A stretch of 64,000 nt of DNA from Amblyornis subalaris. Its lineage: Eukaryota; Chordata; Aves; Passeriformes; Ptilonorhynchidae. Where the stretch lies: the NCBI GenBank assembly GCA_018881555.1, contig JACAXG010000007.1:11389235-11453234 (forward strand). The letters run 5' to 3'. Positions 1-12,500 of the stretch are shown in pieces. Made by a program: the position numbers and the translations under genes. The notes under the pieces were generated by a model. The model was not told the DNA's origin, searched no databases, and was given only the letters and a program-made list of their open reading frames with translations. Each line of letters starts with the position of its first letter. Within the stretch, counting starts at the first letter, position 1.

Positions 1-3000
1 AGGGGACACATACTGCATTTGTAGTGGACTTCAGAGGAAGACTCCAGGTGAAAAAGGTGTCATTTATATAGTCTAAGGTGCAGCAGAAGTATAAGCAGAA
101 GCACGATGGAATAGACATTTAAAATATCTTTTTCAAAGTGGCTCATTGCAAGACGAACATATTGCAAAATCCTCTGTGTGGTGCAGCTGTGCCCACGCTG
201 CCAGATATGAAAATGAAAGTATGTGTGAAAATGAAAAGAAGTTGACTGATTTGAATTTCTGAGGATTAGTCTCCATGCTGTACATACTCAGGATAATCTT
301 GGAGGCTTCCATGAAGTGGGGTGCTGGTATGTGAACAGGTAACATCTGTCAAAACTGGGCTGTTCTTGGTGAAGTTGGGCTTAGGTTGTGTGATTTACGA
401 AGGAAGTCTTTGTCCTGCAACAAGCACAGATGGGAGTAGGGCAGTAAGTGCAGTGAGTGGGAATGCAAGGTTTCCCTTGATGGAGTCCTTGGAACAGTAC
501 TCTGACAGGAACTCTTAGGTGCAGAAGGAGACACTAAATAAGATGCAAGGAGATGTAGCATCTTCTTCAAGTTCCATCAGCCTGATCAATGTAGTCTTTG
601 AGGAACAAGACATTATAGATCTTTGTCTGTTGGCCTAATCCCAATGTAAGGACTGTGTTTTAAGCACTGCTAAGAATTGTTTTCAGAAAGAGGCTGTGAT
701 ACTACATTTTAATGTTGAATATTTCAATGGTCATTTTTATCCTAAAGTGATTACTCTATCATCCCCAGGTGGGATTTGGCTAAGTTTGTCAACCAGGCCA
801 CTTCTTTAGCTACTTCCTTAGCTGCCTATAGTTAATGCAAGAACTCAATTTTCTTATCAGACATTCTCTTTCCAGTGAGCTTCTTCACAAAAAAATGAAC
901 TGTTGCTCCTCCACAGGGTGAGATTTACAGGTTTCTTTTTCCAATCCATTGGCATGAAAATGTTTAATGATGGTATTCCTACAAGATGCGTGTGTAAGGT
1001 ATTTCACAAGAAAAGGCAATTCTTCAATAATTTCTGATTTAAAAAAAGCTCTCAACACTCAAAAGTCCACCAGAAGGAGGACTGAGTTAAAAAATTACTC
1101 AAAAATGCAAAAGTAAATTCCTTCAGCTCAGCAGTTCCTATAGTTCCAGAAGAGNGAATGTTTCCAATAGAACTCTTGGACGAGTTGGGCAATCCATCCA
1201 CAAATATTTACTAAAGATGTGTGAGCTGGCACTGGTGTTTGGAAGTCAGTCTCTATCCAGATGGTCTTGTTTTAATCACTGGACCAGGACTGTTGAATTT
1301 CTCTTAGTTTACAGCAGCTAAAGTTGAAATAGGACAATATATGTTTCCTGCTCGTTCTTACATCCAGGCTATCCATTCCTGTTCTTGCAGCCCTGGCTCA
1401 ACTATTCCTATTTCAGCCGCTTCCCAGCCAAGACTTTCCTCTTCTGATGGTCTCTTGGGACAGAGTGAAAGGAATGGGCATCTAAGCACAAGCAGCTCAA
1501 TCACAACACTGTTATCCGTGACAGATGATGGCAGTCTTATTCCTACAAAATACTGGCACCGCACACTGTCTCGCTCTGCCCTGTTGTCTTGTCTGTACAA
1601 TGTGACTGACTGAAGCATTGCCCAGCTGCTCTTTTTGGCCACTTCAGGCTTTCTGTAGGTTCAGACAGTACCTCAAATGCCTAAATTACATGTTTTAGAT
1701 TTTTCTTATTAAAAAAAGACAAAACCCCAACTGTTTTGGTTTACTGGAAGGCTTCTGAAGTACCTACAGTTTATCTCAATCCATCTCAGCAGCTCATAAT
1801 TTCTTTCCAATGACCATTTCTTTAAAAACCTGAGATGCTCCAAAAGTAATACTGTCAAAGTAATCCCATTCAACCTAATCTGCATCGTTTACTAAATACT
1901 GTTAACCACAAACAAATTTTGCCAGGTTATCTCACTATCAGTGATCAAACTGCTAACATAGCAAGGCACTTTAGTTCATTAGCAGTGAACATGATACTAA
2001 TAAGTACCTCANGCAGTTAAACCAAGTACTGCATTGTCTTAGGTGACTTGCTGCACTTTGAACANTCTGGTGAGCATGCGTTTCATGCAGTGCACGCAGC
2101 AGTGGCAACGACCCCAGAAGGAAAACTGGCTCCATCTTTGGTGCTTCTGTTTTATTTTGACTAGGAAATCTTGTCAGGTCTGTGCAAAAATTTGCTTAAC
2201 ACAAGCAAAAAAGGTAGGTGGGTGCTAATAAGAATGGCTTGAAAACCTGATAATATAAAATCCAGAAGTTTCTTATTAAAGAATTTAGAACTATTCTCAA
2301 AGCTAGCACCAGCTGCAGGTGCTGCCATGTCGTAGTTGTTTAGATGCTATGGTAACAGACAACGTGAAAAACACTGAGGTAGTTTTACAACACTTTTCTT
2401 CATTTGACCATTACATTTACTTTTCATTCCTATGCACTTAATAGCTGATGTTTTAGAGTAAAGCTCCAATGAATTCAAAATCTGAAAAAAAAACTTAGTT
2501 AAAACATCCATGCTTCACTCAGTTAATAGAGAAATGAAGCATACACTGCTAGTCCATGCATCAGCTCTTAGTCACTATCGTCCCTTTTTCCTCTAACCAA
2601 ACACAACTTTTTTATAGCTTCAAAGAATCCTCACGAAAAGTTTTGACAGGCGAGTGAGAAAGAAGACATGACTCCAAGACTAGGTCAAACAGGTCATGGA
2701 GACCTAAGAACTATCCTGTCACTGTTCTACTAGCAAAAAAACAATAAACTAAATAAATTGGAAAAGTCAAGAAAAAAAACCCAAACCAACAAAACTTCAC
2801 ACATCCTTCCCTAGGCACACTGATAGTAACAAATATCTTGTGTGACAAGGAAGAGTCGCACATATCCCGGATGTTTTCTGAGGCAAATTAGAGGTCAAAT
2901 GATTATCTAACACTCCACCTTCTAGGATCTCAAACTAACACCATCATCCCTTTAGCTCTACCTCTGGGTAATAAAGAAAGGCACTGTTAATTCAGTGTTG

Positions 3001-3079
3001 ACAAAATGAGAGCAACTAGGATAGCTGGTGTCTGCGCTCAAACAGGACTGAATAAACCTATCAGCAATGCANTTGGGTA
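1..3079. other. Non-coding stretch, nothing recognised
   Basis: AT-rich, CpG-poor DNA. Open frames here are short. A segment at 1341-1642 is open on both strands, but it shows no family resemblance and I saw no convincing splice sites. I see no RNA gene and no repeat family I can name. Isolated n bases (for example at 1155, 2011 and 2065) look like masked ambiguous positions. Confidence 0.6.
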
Positions 3080-3830
3080 GCAGCTACAACTTAAATTAGA
3101 TAAATGTGAAGTGATATGGAGTGCGAGAAAAAGCCTAATTATTTTTCACACACTGCTGGGATCTAAATTACCTAGAGATCTAAATTACCTAGAGTATTTC
3201 AGGAACAGATCTAGCACTTATCGTTGGCAGGCTGGCGTGCTGCTGAGATTTCAGAACAAGGAAGTGATTGGGCAAAATTATAAAAATTGCAAGGATTGCT
3301 AAAGGAACTATGGGAATGGACTAGGATTTTATAATATGGTGATATTTTTTTCCCCTTTATACTGTACACAAGGTAGTGCGTACCAACTCCAAACTCCTGT
3401 GTGCCACAGGTGGTAAAGCTTTGCATGGACAGGGGATAAGANAGTGGAAGAGACATTAAATATTGAGAACAATTAAAATAACCAAGGCTATCTAGCTTAG
3501 AAAGGAAGAGTATAACAACGACCACCTAAAATAATGAATAGCTTAGGGGAAAGAGATCTGATACTCCTCCACAGCCAGTCCCAACCCCATAACACAATTA
3601 CAAGAGACTAGTTGATTAAATTGACAGGCAGAAAACGTGAAATGAACAGAAGGGAAAGTGTTTTAAAGTAGCACATTATCAGTCCATGGAATTCAATGTC
3701 ACAGGAAATTGTTGAGGAAAAGAATTTAACAGGATTTTAAGAGGGTTGAGTTATTTATATTGACAAGTAAAACTTTTGTGCCTACATGAAGCTAAGTCAA
3801 GAGTGTAAGGGACTTTAACCCTTCAAGGGG
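3080..3830 (+). mobile_element. Old degenerate CR1-like LINE 3' fragment
   Basis: The segment reads like the 3' part of old amniote CR1/L3-type LINEs. Recognisable stretches in order are a TAAATGTGAAGTGAT-like piece near 3100, a piece near 3360-3410 matching the part of CR1 that reads through 'number of comparable copies', and a piece at about 3685-3760 resembling the CR1 text for 'the elements present a GTGGAATTC, CCACAGGA, TTGTTGAGG then AACAGG.TT.AAG.GGG'. The last piece is the most persuasive. All reading frames are broken, so it is dead. Similarity was judged by eye from general knowledge of the family, and the edges are uncertain by about 50 bases or more. Confidence 0.5.
3161..3194. 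repeat. 17-bp perfect tandem duplication
   Basis: The 17-base word ATCTAAATTACCTAGAG occurs twice back to back (3161-3177 and 3178-3194) inside the old LINE relic. This is seen directly. The two copies are identical while the surrounding relic is very degenerate, so the duplication is probably much younger than the insertion. Confidence 0.95.
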
Positions 3831-6800
3831 TAGGAAGCTGTGGATAGGGGCTTGCAGAGAGGCACTAGAATGCACGAAGCCAAGGGGAATTCTGCCTTCC
3901 TCAGAACTTCAGAGATCTCAGATACCAGAGTGCCTGTTATGACAACCTTCACATTTATAGTAGCTGGTGAGGAAGTAAGGAGAGAGAAGGGCACTCTGGC
4001 ATTTTGTTCAGATTTTGATTGTGATCAGGATAACATGTGAGATCGATGTGAGTTCTTTCTAAAACACCAAAACTCCAGAAATATTTAATACACATGTACC
4101 CAAACTCACTGGACATGGGGTGCTTGCCTGCAAAACCTGGACGCCTGACCACTGCAGTGCTGTCCCTCCCTGCTGTTCCCTCAAGGAAAGANCATGTGTG
4201 TTCAGCTAAAGCACTGCTGCAGTGCTCTACCACACACTATGAAGACTAGACACCTAGATTAGTTTTTTTTTCAAATGATTTCCAGTTTTATCAGATCACA
4301 CAACAATGAGAAAAGGATAATCAAAGTATTGCACAGTATGTCACATTCCCTTGATCCAAATGAAGCTAGAATGAACAGATGTGCAACGTTATTACACAAA
4401 CCATATGAAACTTATCTGAATGGGACACTTTCAATAAGGAAGCATTCATAATGCGACAGCATTATTGCTGCTAGAAGGCNTGTGACTTAGTGAATTGCAA
4501 TGTTTGGGTACTTTTTTAAACCAGCTGAAACTAAGTACATTACCAAGCTTAGAAATCCTACCAGGCAACGTGGATTGCACCATTAGCTGGCTAAATACCT
4601 TAGCACTGTGTTGTTCTGGTTCTCAAGAGTTATTTAAATGTCTANTTCCCAGTGACACAGTTAGGATCAAAGGTGCCTACGCACTCGTGAAGGTTCGGGT
4701 TTCCTCTAGTGCAAGAATAATATCGTCAAGCCCCATAGGCATACTTAGTGCATACACCCTNTTCCATACCTGCTGCATCTCAAAATGGTGTCTATATTTC
4801 TCAAATTTGCTGTGAACTTAGGTGTGGATTCATCTCCCAATGAAATCAGCAAGGCCTAAACTCAGACCTAAGGTTAAACACATGCTAATGGATTCTGAAT
4901 GAGATGAGAGTATTGAGTTATGATGTTATGACATTACAGAGGGATAACTACTTAGGCAGTATCAACCAGCAGCTTTGTGGGTTTTCATTTGTGTTTCTAA
5001 ATTGTTTGGTGCATTGTCAAAATGTCCCTTTTAAGAGCTCTGGAGAAGCATATTTCCCTCGTTTTTCAAGAGATTGCTTTCATCAGTTCCTGCAGAGTTG
5101 CTCTAACTAAATCAGTGCCTCATTTTAATACATTTGACACAATAATGCTCTGCAGCTGCACACAGAAGGCACGGATAAACAGAGCAGTAAATTACCAGGC
5201 CTCTGAAAACTTCCCAACTAAAATTCTTGTCGGATTTTCTCAGTTATAAAACAAAAGGTAAAAAAAACCTCCAAAATCCTAATAAAACATCCATCAGTGC
5301 TTTATCATGCATTTAAAATTCAGATCCAAAGAGGTTTTGGTTTTTCATCCATTCTGACTTTCTCATTCTCATTTAATTGATACTTAACCCTTCTGATACA
5401 CATTTAAAGGGACAAGTTAACAAGACTGGGCACATTTCTGAATTACAGAGGNACAGCCCTATGAATTCTTATCTTCACACCTATTTGCTGACTACCCAGA
5501 AAAAGAATTTTGGCATGCTAAACAATTAGAATTCACTTTCAGTTAAGAAAGGAGCCTGTGCCAACGTTGAGGTTCCAACAGAAGTAATATCCTTATATTT
5601 AAATGTCCTCTTTTATACCACTTGAAAGATGATATTTCTGACCTGAACCCATCCACCGCCTTTCGTACGCTGTTAAATATTTCCCAAGCTACTTCCCAGT
5701 AATGCCTGGCTTCTAAGTCTGAAGTCCTTCAGGGAGGCAGATGCTGTGGTAAATCCGTATTATAGTAAGAAACTAATTCTTATTCAATTTGGTTAAGGAG
5801 TTGTGTGAGGAAATTTTTTCTTATTTAAAATAGCTTTTAAATGAAATGGAAACATACTAATGTTTTTAATCGAAGTACATCAGGTTTATGGCAAAAGCCT
5901 CATAAATTGCAGTTGCAATTGGCTACGAAAACAAAATTGCTTTGGGTTAAGACTTTTGTAGGGGAAAAACATTACTTCCTAGCTATTTCTAAATTTGCTC
6001 CTGATCTAATAAGGAAAGTACGAAAGAAATAAAAGCCAAGAGAATATAAAATTTAGCCATTAATTNTGCACATGCAGTTGCCTCAGTGGAAGAAGGAATA
6101 ACCTGAGAGATGCATGTCAGATTCCTTTATGCACAAACCTGCCAGATATCACCATGGGTGTAACATGCAAGCTTGTATAAGAAACTTTGCCAGTCTTGCA
6201 GAAAGCTGCAGCACTTTAATGCAACGTGCTAAATGAAATTTTATGCCCAGAAGATTCAGTTAACTTCTGAGCAACGTACTCTCAGCAATATTTAAAACTC
6301 ACTCTGAAAGTCTGCAGCTGGCAGCTATTTTCCACTCACCAAATGTATTTCCTTTTTCCACATTTTAGGTGAATTTTTGCTTGCCTCTCCACTGTGGTGG
6401 GTCACAGCATATGAATCTCTCTGCTTTCCTCATTTTTTCCTCCTGCTCCTCCTCCAGTTTTAGAAAAACACCTGCAGCTATCCACTGGCAACCTTCTCTC
6501 CCTTTCCTCTGGCAGATAACTCTTGCTTTGGCAGCCTTTTTTTCCCAGGTATTGCTTGAGTTCAGGAGCCTAGGCAATGCACTGTNAAACAGATATAGGG
6601 TAGTGTCTGTGGCATATAATATGGAGGAATCACATGTTTTTACACAGTCAGTACTACTGTTGTTTTTGCTCCTTTAGTGTGTCGTTTCATTCCCATCTAC
6701 TTTGGTCATTTGTCTTCTGCTACAGAATAAAAGCTTATGAGGGCACAATGATAACAGTTCTTTATCCTTCCACGCATATAAAATCTCAATTTTCTTTCAG

Positions 6801-7328
6801 TGTTTAGAGAGGAAAATCTGCACCCTGTGAGGTCTGGGGATGAATACTAGTCCCTAAAATCTGTAACTACCTATCCTACCTATCCTGGCGGGGTCCATTT
6901 ATGCCTTTATTCTGCAAAAGTAGGTAACCAGTGATTTGGACCCTGCCAGATAAGAGTTCAAAAAGTGACATCCTAGCTTCTTTGCACGAATATTAAACTT
7001 CTCATGAGATAATAGCTAAGAATGGGGATTTGTCTTGATGTTCTGGCTCACAGGCTCAGCTGCANAAACTGTCCAGTAGCTCAGCAACTGATGTATGTCA
7101 GAGCTGCCAACACATTTTCTGCCAAGCAGAATTCACTGATGCATTCACTTGTTAATCAGGATATCCAAGCACCCCATGTATAGCCTGAGCGTATTGCTCC
7201 TCTTTAAGTTGAAAGATGTTAGGTGAGTGTGCAAGATTTGTGATGACAGTAGCATTATGCCTTTAAAATTCCTGTTTAGTTTTCCATTTTCCNAGGAAAT
7301 GGATTCATTCAAATAAATGGGTTATAAG
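3831..7328. other. Non-coding stretch, nothing recognised
   Basis: AT-rich sequence without a supportable gene. Open frames such as 4495-4815 and 6369-6677 are of chance size and show no domain signature. A phrase near 4835-4865 (ATGAAATCAGCAAGGCCTAAACTC) is mildly like old sauropsid repeat tails but too short to call. Confidence 0.55.
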
Positions 7329-7420
7329 GCTGGGATTTTCAGAAGCACTTAGCATTGGCCTGTATCAGCTATCTGAACTCCAGTGGGAGCCTGCTACTGG
7401 CATCAGTGCCAGCAGATTCA
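7329..7420. repeat. Possible ancient tetrapod interspersed repeat relic
   Basis: The words CTGGGATTTTCAGAAGCACTTAGCA and, 60 bases on, CTCCAGTGGGAGC, then GTGCCAGCAG, follow the order of a widespread amniote repeat in which 'GATTTTCAAAAGTGCTCAGCACC' is followed by 'AATGGGAGCTG'. This rests on memory of the repeat's general pattern. The family is not assigned and the edges are approximate. Confidence 0.25.
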
Positions 7421-8313
7421 TGACAATGATGAGAGCTTTGAAACACCCCACGTACACACACATTTATTTAAATTTATTATATAAAGTTAAACTGAAGGAG
7501 CACATAGCAGCAGAACTCAGCACCCTCAACTGGGACCACCTCCTTTACAGAATATAGTCCTTGTCTACAGAAATCAATCATCTTTAATAATAATTGTTAG
7601 TGCTGCTGGAGTACCTAGGTCTCTTTCTGACACAAAGTCCTACAGACCATGCCTGACCCCCTGTTAAAGGTAAGATATTACTCCTGGCTTCAGCGGCTCA
7701 GAATTGGACCCAGAAACAAAGACAGTGCGTGACTCCAAGACAGACAAAGCCTGGCTGAAAACAAATTTGTCAAACTCGGCACCTGCTGGCTTCTGTTCAN
7801 TGAGCCAAGCTAAAATAGCACCTATCTGAGGAACCAAATAAAGATGTAAGCACATGGCNGTGTATTTATACGAATGCTTGGTCACTGTTTTTGTGTGCAG
7901 AGGTACAGAATTGCTTCATGTTTTTGTCACAGGAATTTGAGGAAACAACTCTGCACTCATCACAAGCCATTAAAAATAGCGGGCTCCATATTCCCAAGAT
8001 ATCACTGAGCACTTTTATTAGCATGCTTTTATTTCTTAATTAGTTTTTCTTTTTATTTTAGCCAAGCTAATTGTCTTTATTAGAGGCTACATACAGAACA
8101 TGCAACATTTGAACTTCTAAAAGAAACCAGCCTGGCTGATGAAACTCCACCTAAACAACAGTCTCATAGTAAGAAAATACCTGCAAATTCTCTCCTATGC
8201 ACACAGTTGTTCAGTCTTTTCAAACTTTATCATGAAAACTCTAATCTTTCACCTCTTCTCCCTCTCCTTCTCCAATAAAACAAAAAAATCTGAGTAAAGA
8301 AAGATGCTAAAAT
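7421..8313. other. Non-coding stretch, nothing recognised
   Basis: AT-rich DNA with no open frame of note. It leads directly into the satellite that follows. Confidence 0.6.
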
Positions 8314-8576
8314 GAAGGTCTGGGAAGGTCTGGGAAGGTCTGGGAAGGTCTGGGAAGGTCTGGGAAGGTCTGGGAAGGGAAGGGAAGGGAAGGGAAGGGA
8401 AGGGAAGGGAAGGGAAGGNNNNNNNNNNNNNNNNNNNNNNNNNNNNNNNNNNNNNNNNNNNNNNNNNNNNNNNNNNNNNNNAAAGGAAAGGAAAGGAAAG
8501 GAAAGGAAAGGAAAGGAAAGGAAAGGAAAGGAAAGGAAAGGAAAGGAAAGGAAAGGAAAGGAAAGGAAAGGAAAGG
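8314..8576. repeat. Three-stage tandem satellite, 10-mer to 5-mers
   Basis: The block begins with about six copies of a decamer (GGTCTGGGAA in one register, 8314-8375). It switches without a break to a pure GGGAA pentamer array (about 8371-8418), is interrupted by 63 n bases, and resumes as a pure GGAAA pentamer array (8482-8576). The decamer is itself two pentamers (GGTCT plus GGGAA), so each stage is one or two substitutions from the next. One strand is nearly all purine. Long open frames on both strands here are by-products of a period divisible by five and carry no coding meaning. Confidence 0.97.
8419..8481. other. Assembly gap (63 n)
   Basis: A continuous run of 63 n lies exactly where the array changes from GGGAA to GGAAA units. 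It is the only multi-base gap in the window. Its true length is unknown, because tandem arrays usually collapse or break in assembly. Confidence 0.98.
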
Positions 8577-8953
8577 CAAAATCTGACTGGAGAATTTCTC
8601 AGCAGGAAGGTTTTTTATGAAAATCTAAACTTAGAGAAGCCAGTTCCTGGCTATATCCCCCACCTGAAGGTTACCACACTTGTACTTTCTTGTTCTTCAC
8701 TGAGCTTCTGTGGAAGATTTGGACCTTTGGCCGAACTTCAAAAATGTNTTTGAGCTGTCCTTTTGTCAAAGTAAGTTTAGGAAAATCTCCATTTCCNCTT
8801 TCATTCAGTAGCAGGGTGGGTGGTGGCAGGGGATTGTCAAGGAGTGTGGGGATCTCAGTGACCCCTGCAAGAGTCCCCAGTCAAGACCTACAGGTGTCCT
8901 GGGCTATCTGAATCCCTGGGGCAGTTTTTATGTCCTACATGCTCGCCCCTTAC
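8577..8953. other. Non-coding stretch, nothing recognised
   Basis: Contains a G-rich patch at about 8815-8860. No gene or repeat family is recognised. Confidence 0.5.
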
Positions 8954-9179
8954 CGGCTGCCTCTGTGGCACATCCCACATTACTGATGGAAGACAGCCAA
9001 TGCAAGGTAACTACAGCAGACACTGGCACCACACTGCTATTTCCAGCGCTTACATTGTACCAATCAAGCTCTTCTTTGAGAGAAACAGTCCTTATTAATT
9101 TGATGACGTGTGCACATAAAAGTTCTGGATTCCTAAACAACTCCCCCAGTGCCTCCCCCACAAGCTGAATAATAACCAT
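8954..9179 (-). other. Possible single coding exon (unidentified)
   Basis: On the minus strand a frame is open for the whole segment and beyond (to 9191 upstream). It ends at a good donor match: the sequence reads CAGCCG then GTAAGG, with the intron starting at 8953. A candidate acceptor (CTCCACCAG) ends at 9180, giving 226 bases, phase 0 to phase 1. The predicted peptide of about 75 residues has a natural-looking mix: a hydrophobic/acidic start (QLVGEALGELF), a middle with IKLIRTVSLKEELDWYNVS, two N-glycosylation-type sites (NVS, NSS) and a hydrophobic VVPVSAVVTLHWL run. I do not recognise the family. The polypyrimidine tract before the acceptor is weak, there is no second exon nearby, and the plus strand is also open, so chance remains quite possible. 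Confidence 0.22.
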
Positions 9180-9490
9180 CTGGTGGAGCAATTTTTAAAA
9201 AGTACAGATATGCCAGAATTGTTTTTGGCAAGGTTTTAATCAAATTGAAGGCAGACCCACAAACAACAGTCTCCTTCACTCCACAAGCCTGATCCATCCG
9301 CAGACGTTATCCCTCCTGTGCTTTGGAGGAGGAGTCTGGTGTCCTGTGGGGAAAAAAATACCACAGCGTATAATTGTTTTGTTAAAAATCATACTTACTG
9401 CAGAACAGAATAAATTCCACAGATACTTGTGTTTCTAGCATTTATCAGCACCCATTTCTTGATTCTGAAAACTTCTCAATCGTTTGCATG

Positions 9491-9493
<3 letters not shown>
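9180..9493. other. Non-coding stretch, nothing recognised
   Basis: No feature seen between the exon candidate and the TG microsatellite. Confidence 0.5.

Positions 9494-9530
<37 letters not shown>
9494..9530. repeat. (TG)n microsatellite, about 18 units
   Basis: Uninterrupted TG dinucleotide run of 37 bases, seen directly. Its purity suggests it is length-polymorphic. Confidence 0.98.
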
Positions 9531-9532
<2 letters not shown>

Positions 9533-12500
9533 CTAATTGCCAAAGACTCTCCAAATTTCATTTCAGTTTTGATTTTCTGTAGTGTACTTGCTTTTCAAAT
9601 TTTTATCCAGTGAGTTTCTAGGTGAATATCAACTGTTCAGATTTGGAATTGGGATATTTACATACAAAGTCTTTCTTTGACAGAGTTTTTTTCACATCCC
9701 CATGAGAAAAACCCCATCATTTTGATGCCGCTTGGATCATGCTCTAGCAGTTGGAAAAGATGCAGTGACTACAAAATGTACACTGTCATCAAGGCCTTAC
9801 ACTTTAAAAATAGCCTTTGAACAGCTCACATGTAGATTATTCTGAGTCCTTTCCCACAACAACATCTTTTATAGGGAATATTATGTAGTCACTGTTGCAA
9901 AGATGTTCATATGCTCCCTGACCAAATTTAAGAGAGAAAATTATAGTGTGCTCTGGAGTTGCTAAGCCCTCCGAAGCTGCTTCTGCAGTTACACAGGCAA
10001 GTGTCTGGGCTTNTCCTGTGCTGTTACTTGCTATTGAGCTGGAATGGGAATGCTGTGTTCCTTTATGTGAATGGACACTGTCTGTTTTCATACTGTAACA
10101 TCAGTGCCGCTAGGGTCCTGCCTGGAAACTGGATCCATCCAAGAGCTGGAGCTGTGCTGCTTTCAGGCAAAGGCATAAGGGTTCCTGCATGCCAGGAGCA
10201 AGGCTCCTCTAGCGTGGACTGGGGCTTAGAGTAATCATTCATCTTCAGTCCAGCTCCTCCCTTTCCAGCCGGTATTTACACCACCGCTGCTGAATGATAG
10301 GAAGGCAGCTGGATGAAAGCAATGGCTAGTCTTCAGTAATTGGCAGCATTTCAACAAATACAACTGTTAGAAAAGATGTTGTGCTTGGCTGAAAGGTCAA
10401 GACCCTGCTATCTCTTTTTCTTGATTATCAAATTGCCAGAGTTTGCATTTCTCGGATTTTAATCTCTTCCTTACACAAGGGAAACAATATTTCATTTAAG
10501 ATAGAGGCCCTTCTTCAACACCTCTTCCACAGCAGGGTGTTGATTTCAATACCGCATGTCAGAAGTAATCAATCTGGTTTTATTTCAAGGTTAACTAGAG
10601 GAATTTTNTTGCTTTTGAGTAGAGAATTAATGTTACAGAGCAGAAATAGCATATCCACTCAAAGCAAAAGTGCTTTGGCCTCTGGAGTTAATGGAGAGTC
10701 CTCAGCAATCTGCTAANCTTTTGCCTAAAATTAAAAGAATGTAGAAATAATTTCACACCTAAATCAGGAAATGGGGTTGCCCCTTTCTCCTTTTTTTTAC
10801 TCAGCTTTGGGAAATGTTCACTTTGAGCAACTGAATTCAAAGCTTCTCTTAATATTTAACTTTTATGAAAAAATTTACAAGTAATTACGAAGTGTTTTCA
10901 GCAAGTCCAATGAGTTGGCTTCTGATCTTATTTCCCTCATACAATAGCTTAATAAAGCTCTGTTTGTACAGGCAGGAGCACACAACTCGTTGATTTTGTA
11001 CTCCTGCAAATCAGTCTGAATTGCTGCACAACCCCATCCACCTTGTTCCTGCTTAGGTACAGTGACTGCATTTCTGAGAGTGGAAGCAGAGAAACTTTCG
11101 TTTCAACGCTTTATCTGAACCTCAGACAGCAAAACCACCCGCAATTTGTATTTTGTAAGTGCCAGTACTCCTCAACTCTGCCTCCACAATCACATCAGCA
11201 TGGTGTCAGAAGGGAAGATTTTTCCCAGTAATGGGCCGTTTGACAGACTTATCAGGAAACTCCAAGCACATCGTTAACATTTTCTACCAGAGAAGCCTTG
11301 ACAGTGTCTGTGCTCATTCATCTTTTTCCTTCACCCCACACCCAATTCATCACACTGAATACTCGTTCTACTGGGCTGCTAGTTCCTGATGAAAAACAGG
11401 GACAGCCCAGGTTGCTTCAGGAAAATGTCTTAAATCCATTTCTTACTTGAATGAAGAAAAGAATATTTCGTTTGAGGATCTAACGAGGGAACATTCCAGA
11501 CACTCTAAAAGAAGGTACCAGTCTTTGGTTGTGCAAGATGAGAGCATCCCAGTGAAACCAAAAGAGATCATCCTTGCCATTAATCGTTGACATCCCTGAT
11601 AGAGTGATGCCTATATTTTCACAAACATCTAATGTGACACAGATTTTCAGAGAGAGATTTACTGGGACTGATCTCAGAACAGGGTAGGAGCCTTGTAATA
11701 TCACACTTTTTCCTACTCCTTCCCCGTAATACAGCTGTATTTTCAATGTTAAGTGGAGCCAAGTGCTACTGAAAGAGCATCTGGCTTTCTAAATATAAAA
11801 NCCCGAAGTGGTTGATGGCCTTTTGTATTGTTTTGTTCACTTCTGTGCTTGCCTACTGTAAGTGATAAGGGTAAAAACCCAGTAAATATTAAGCAGTTAA
11901 GGTGAAGTTGGGGGGAAGGAGGGAGGAGATGTTTCATTAAAAGATTTTCTTTTTTCTTTAAATATGTTTGGAGGAAGTGCTGAAGAACTAGATCTCCAGG
12001 TGACAAGATGGTTTGGGACTTGGTTCAACTAACATCTGACATTTATTTAAAGGATTTAGCCCAATTTTTTTTCTTTTGCTAGCAGTTGTAGTCATAGTAG
12101 TGATAGTATTTCTCTCTTTTGGTTTGTTTTTCTTCTGCTTTGAAGTCAGTTGCATCCCTTTCTTAGTCTAATACCAAATCAGACATTCTCTATGTAAGTA
12201 ATGCAGTCAAAATGCTTGGAGGGAAAGCAGCAAAACCCACTTTCCTTCCTGAATTGATATGTCTCCTCTTCACATGCATATCAGTTACAGACTGAAAAGA
12301 ACTTGTGTCCTAGAAAAGATGAAAGAATTTTATGTGTGCCATAATATTAATCATCCTTCTAATATTATAATAACATTTGGAGAAACTCCCATAACACTGG
12401 ATGACTTCTAAATGAATATGTTGTTTTTCTTAATAAGAGCTTTCATAAACCATCATTCAGTCATTATCAAAAACCAAGTAACTGCACATGCCATGAATTT

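Noticed and set aside
8307..8620. Long repetitive peptides on both strands
   Set aside because: Produced by the decamer/pentamer satellite and the 63-base gap, not by coding sequence.
11480..11790. Protein-like minus-strand frame with an acceptor-like TTTTATATTTAG upstream
   Set aside because: No matching donor at the 3' side and no family resemblance; the frame needs a TTG start to be an ORF at all.
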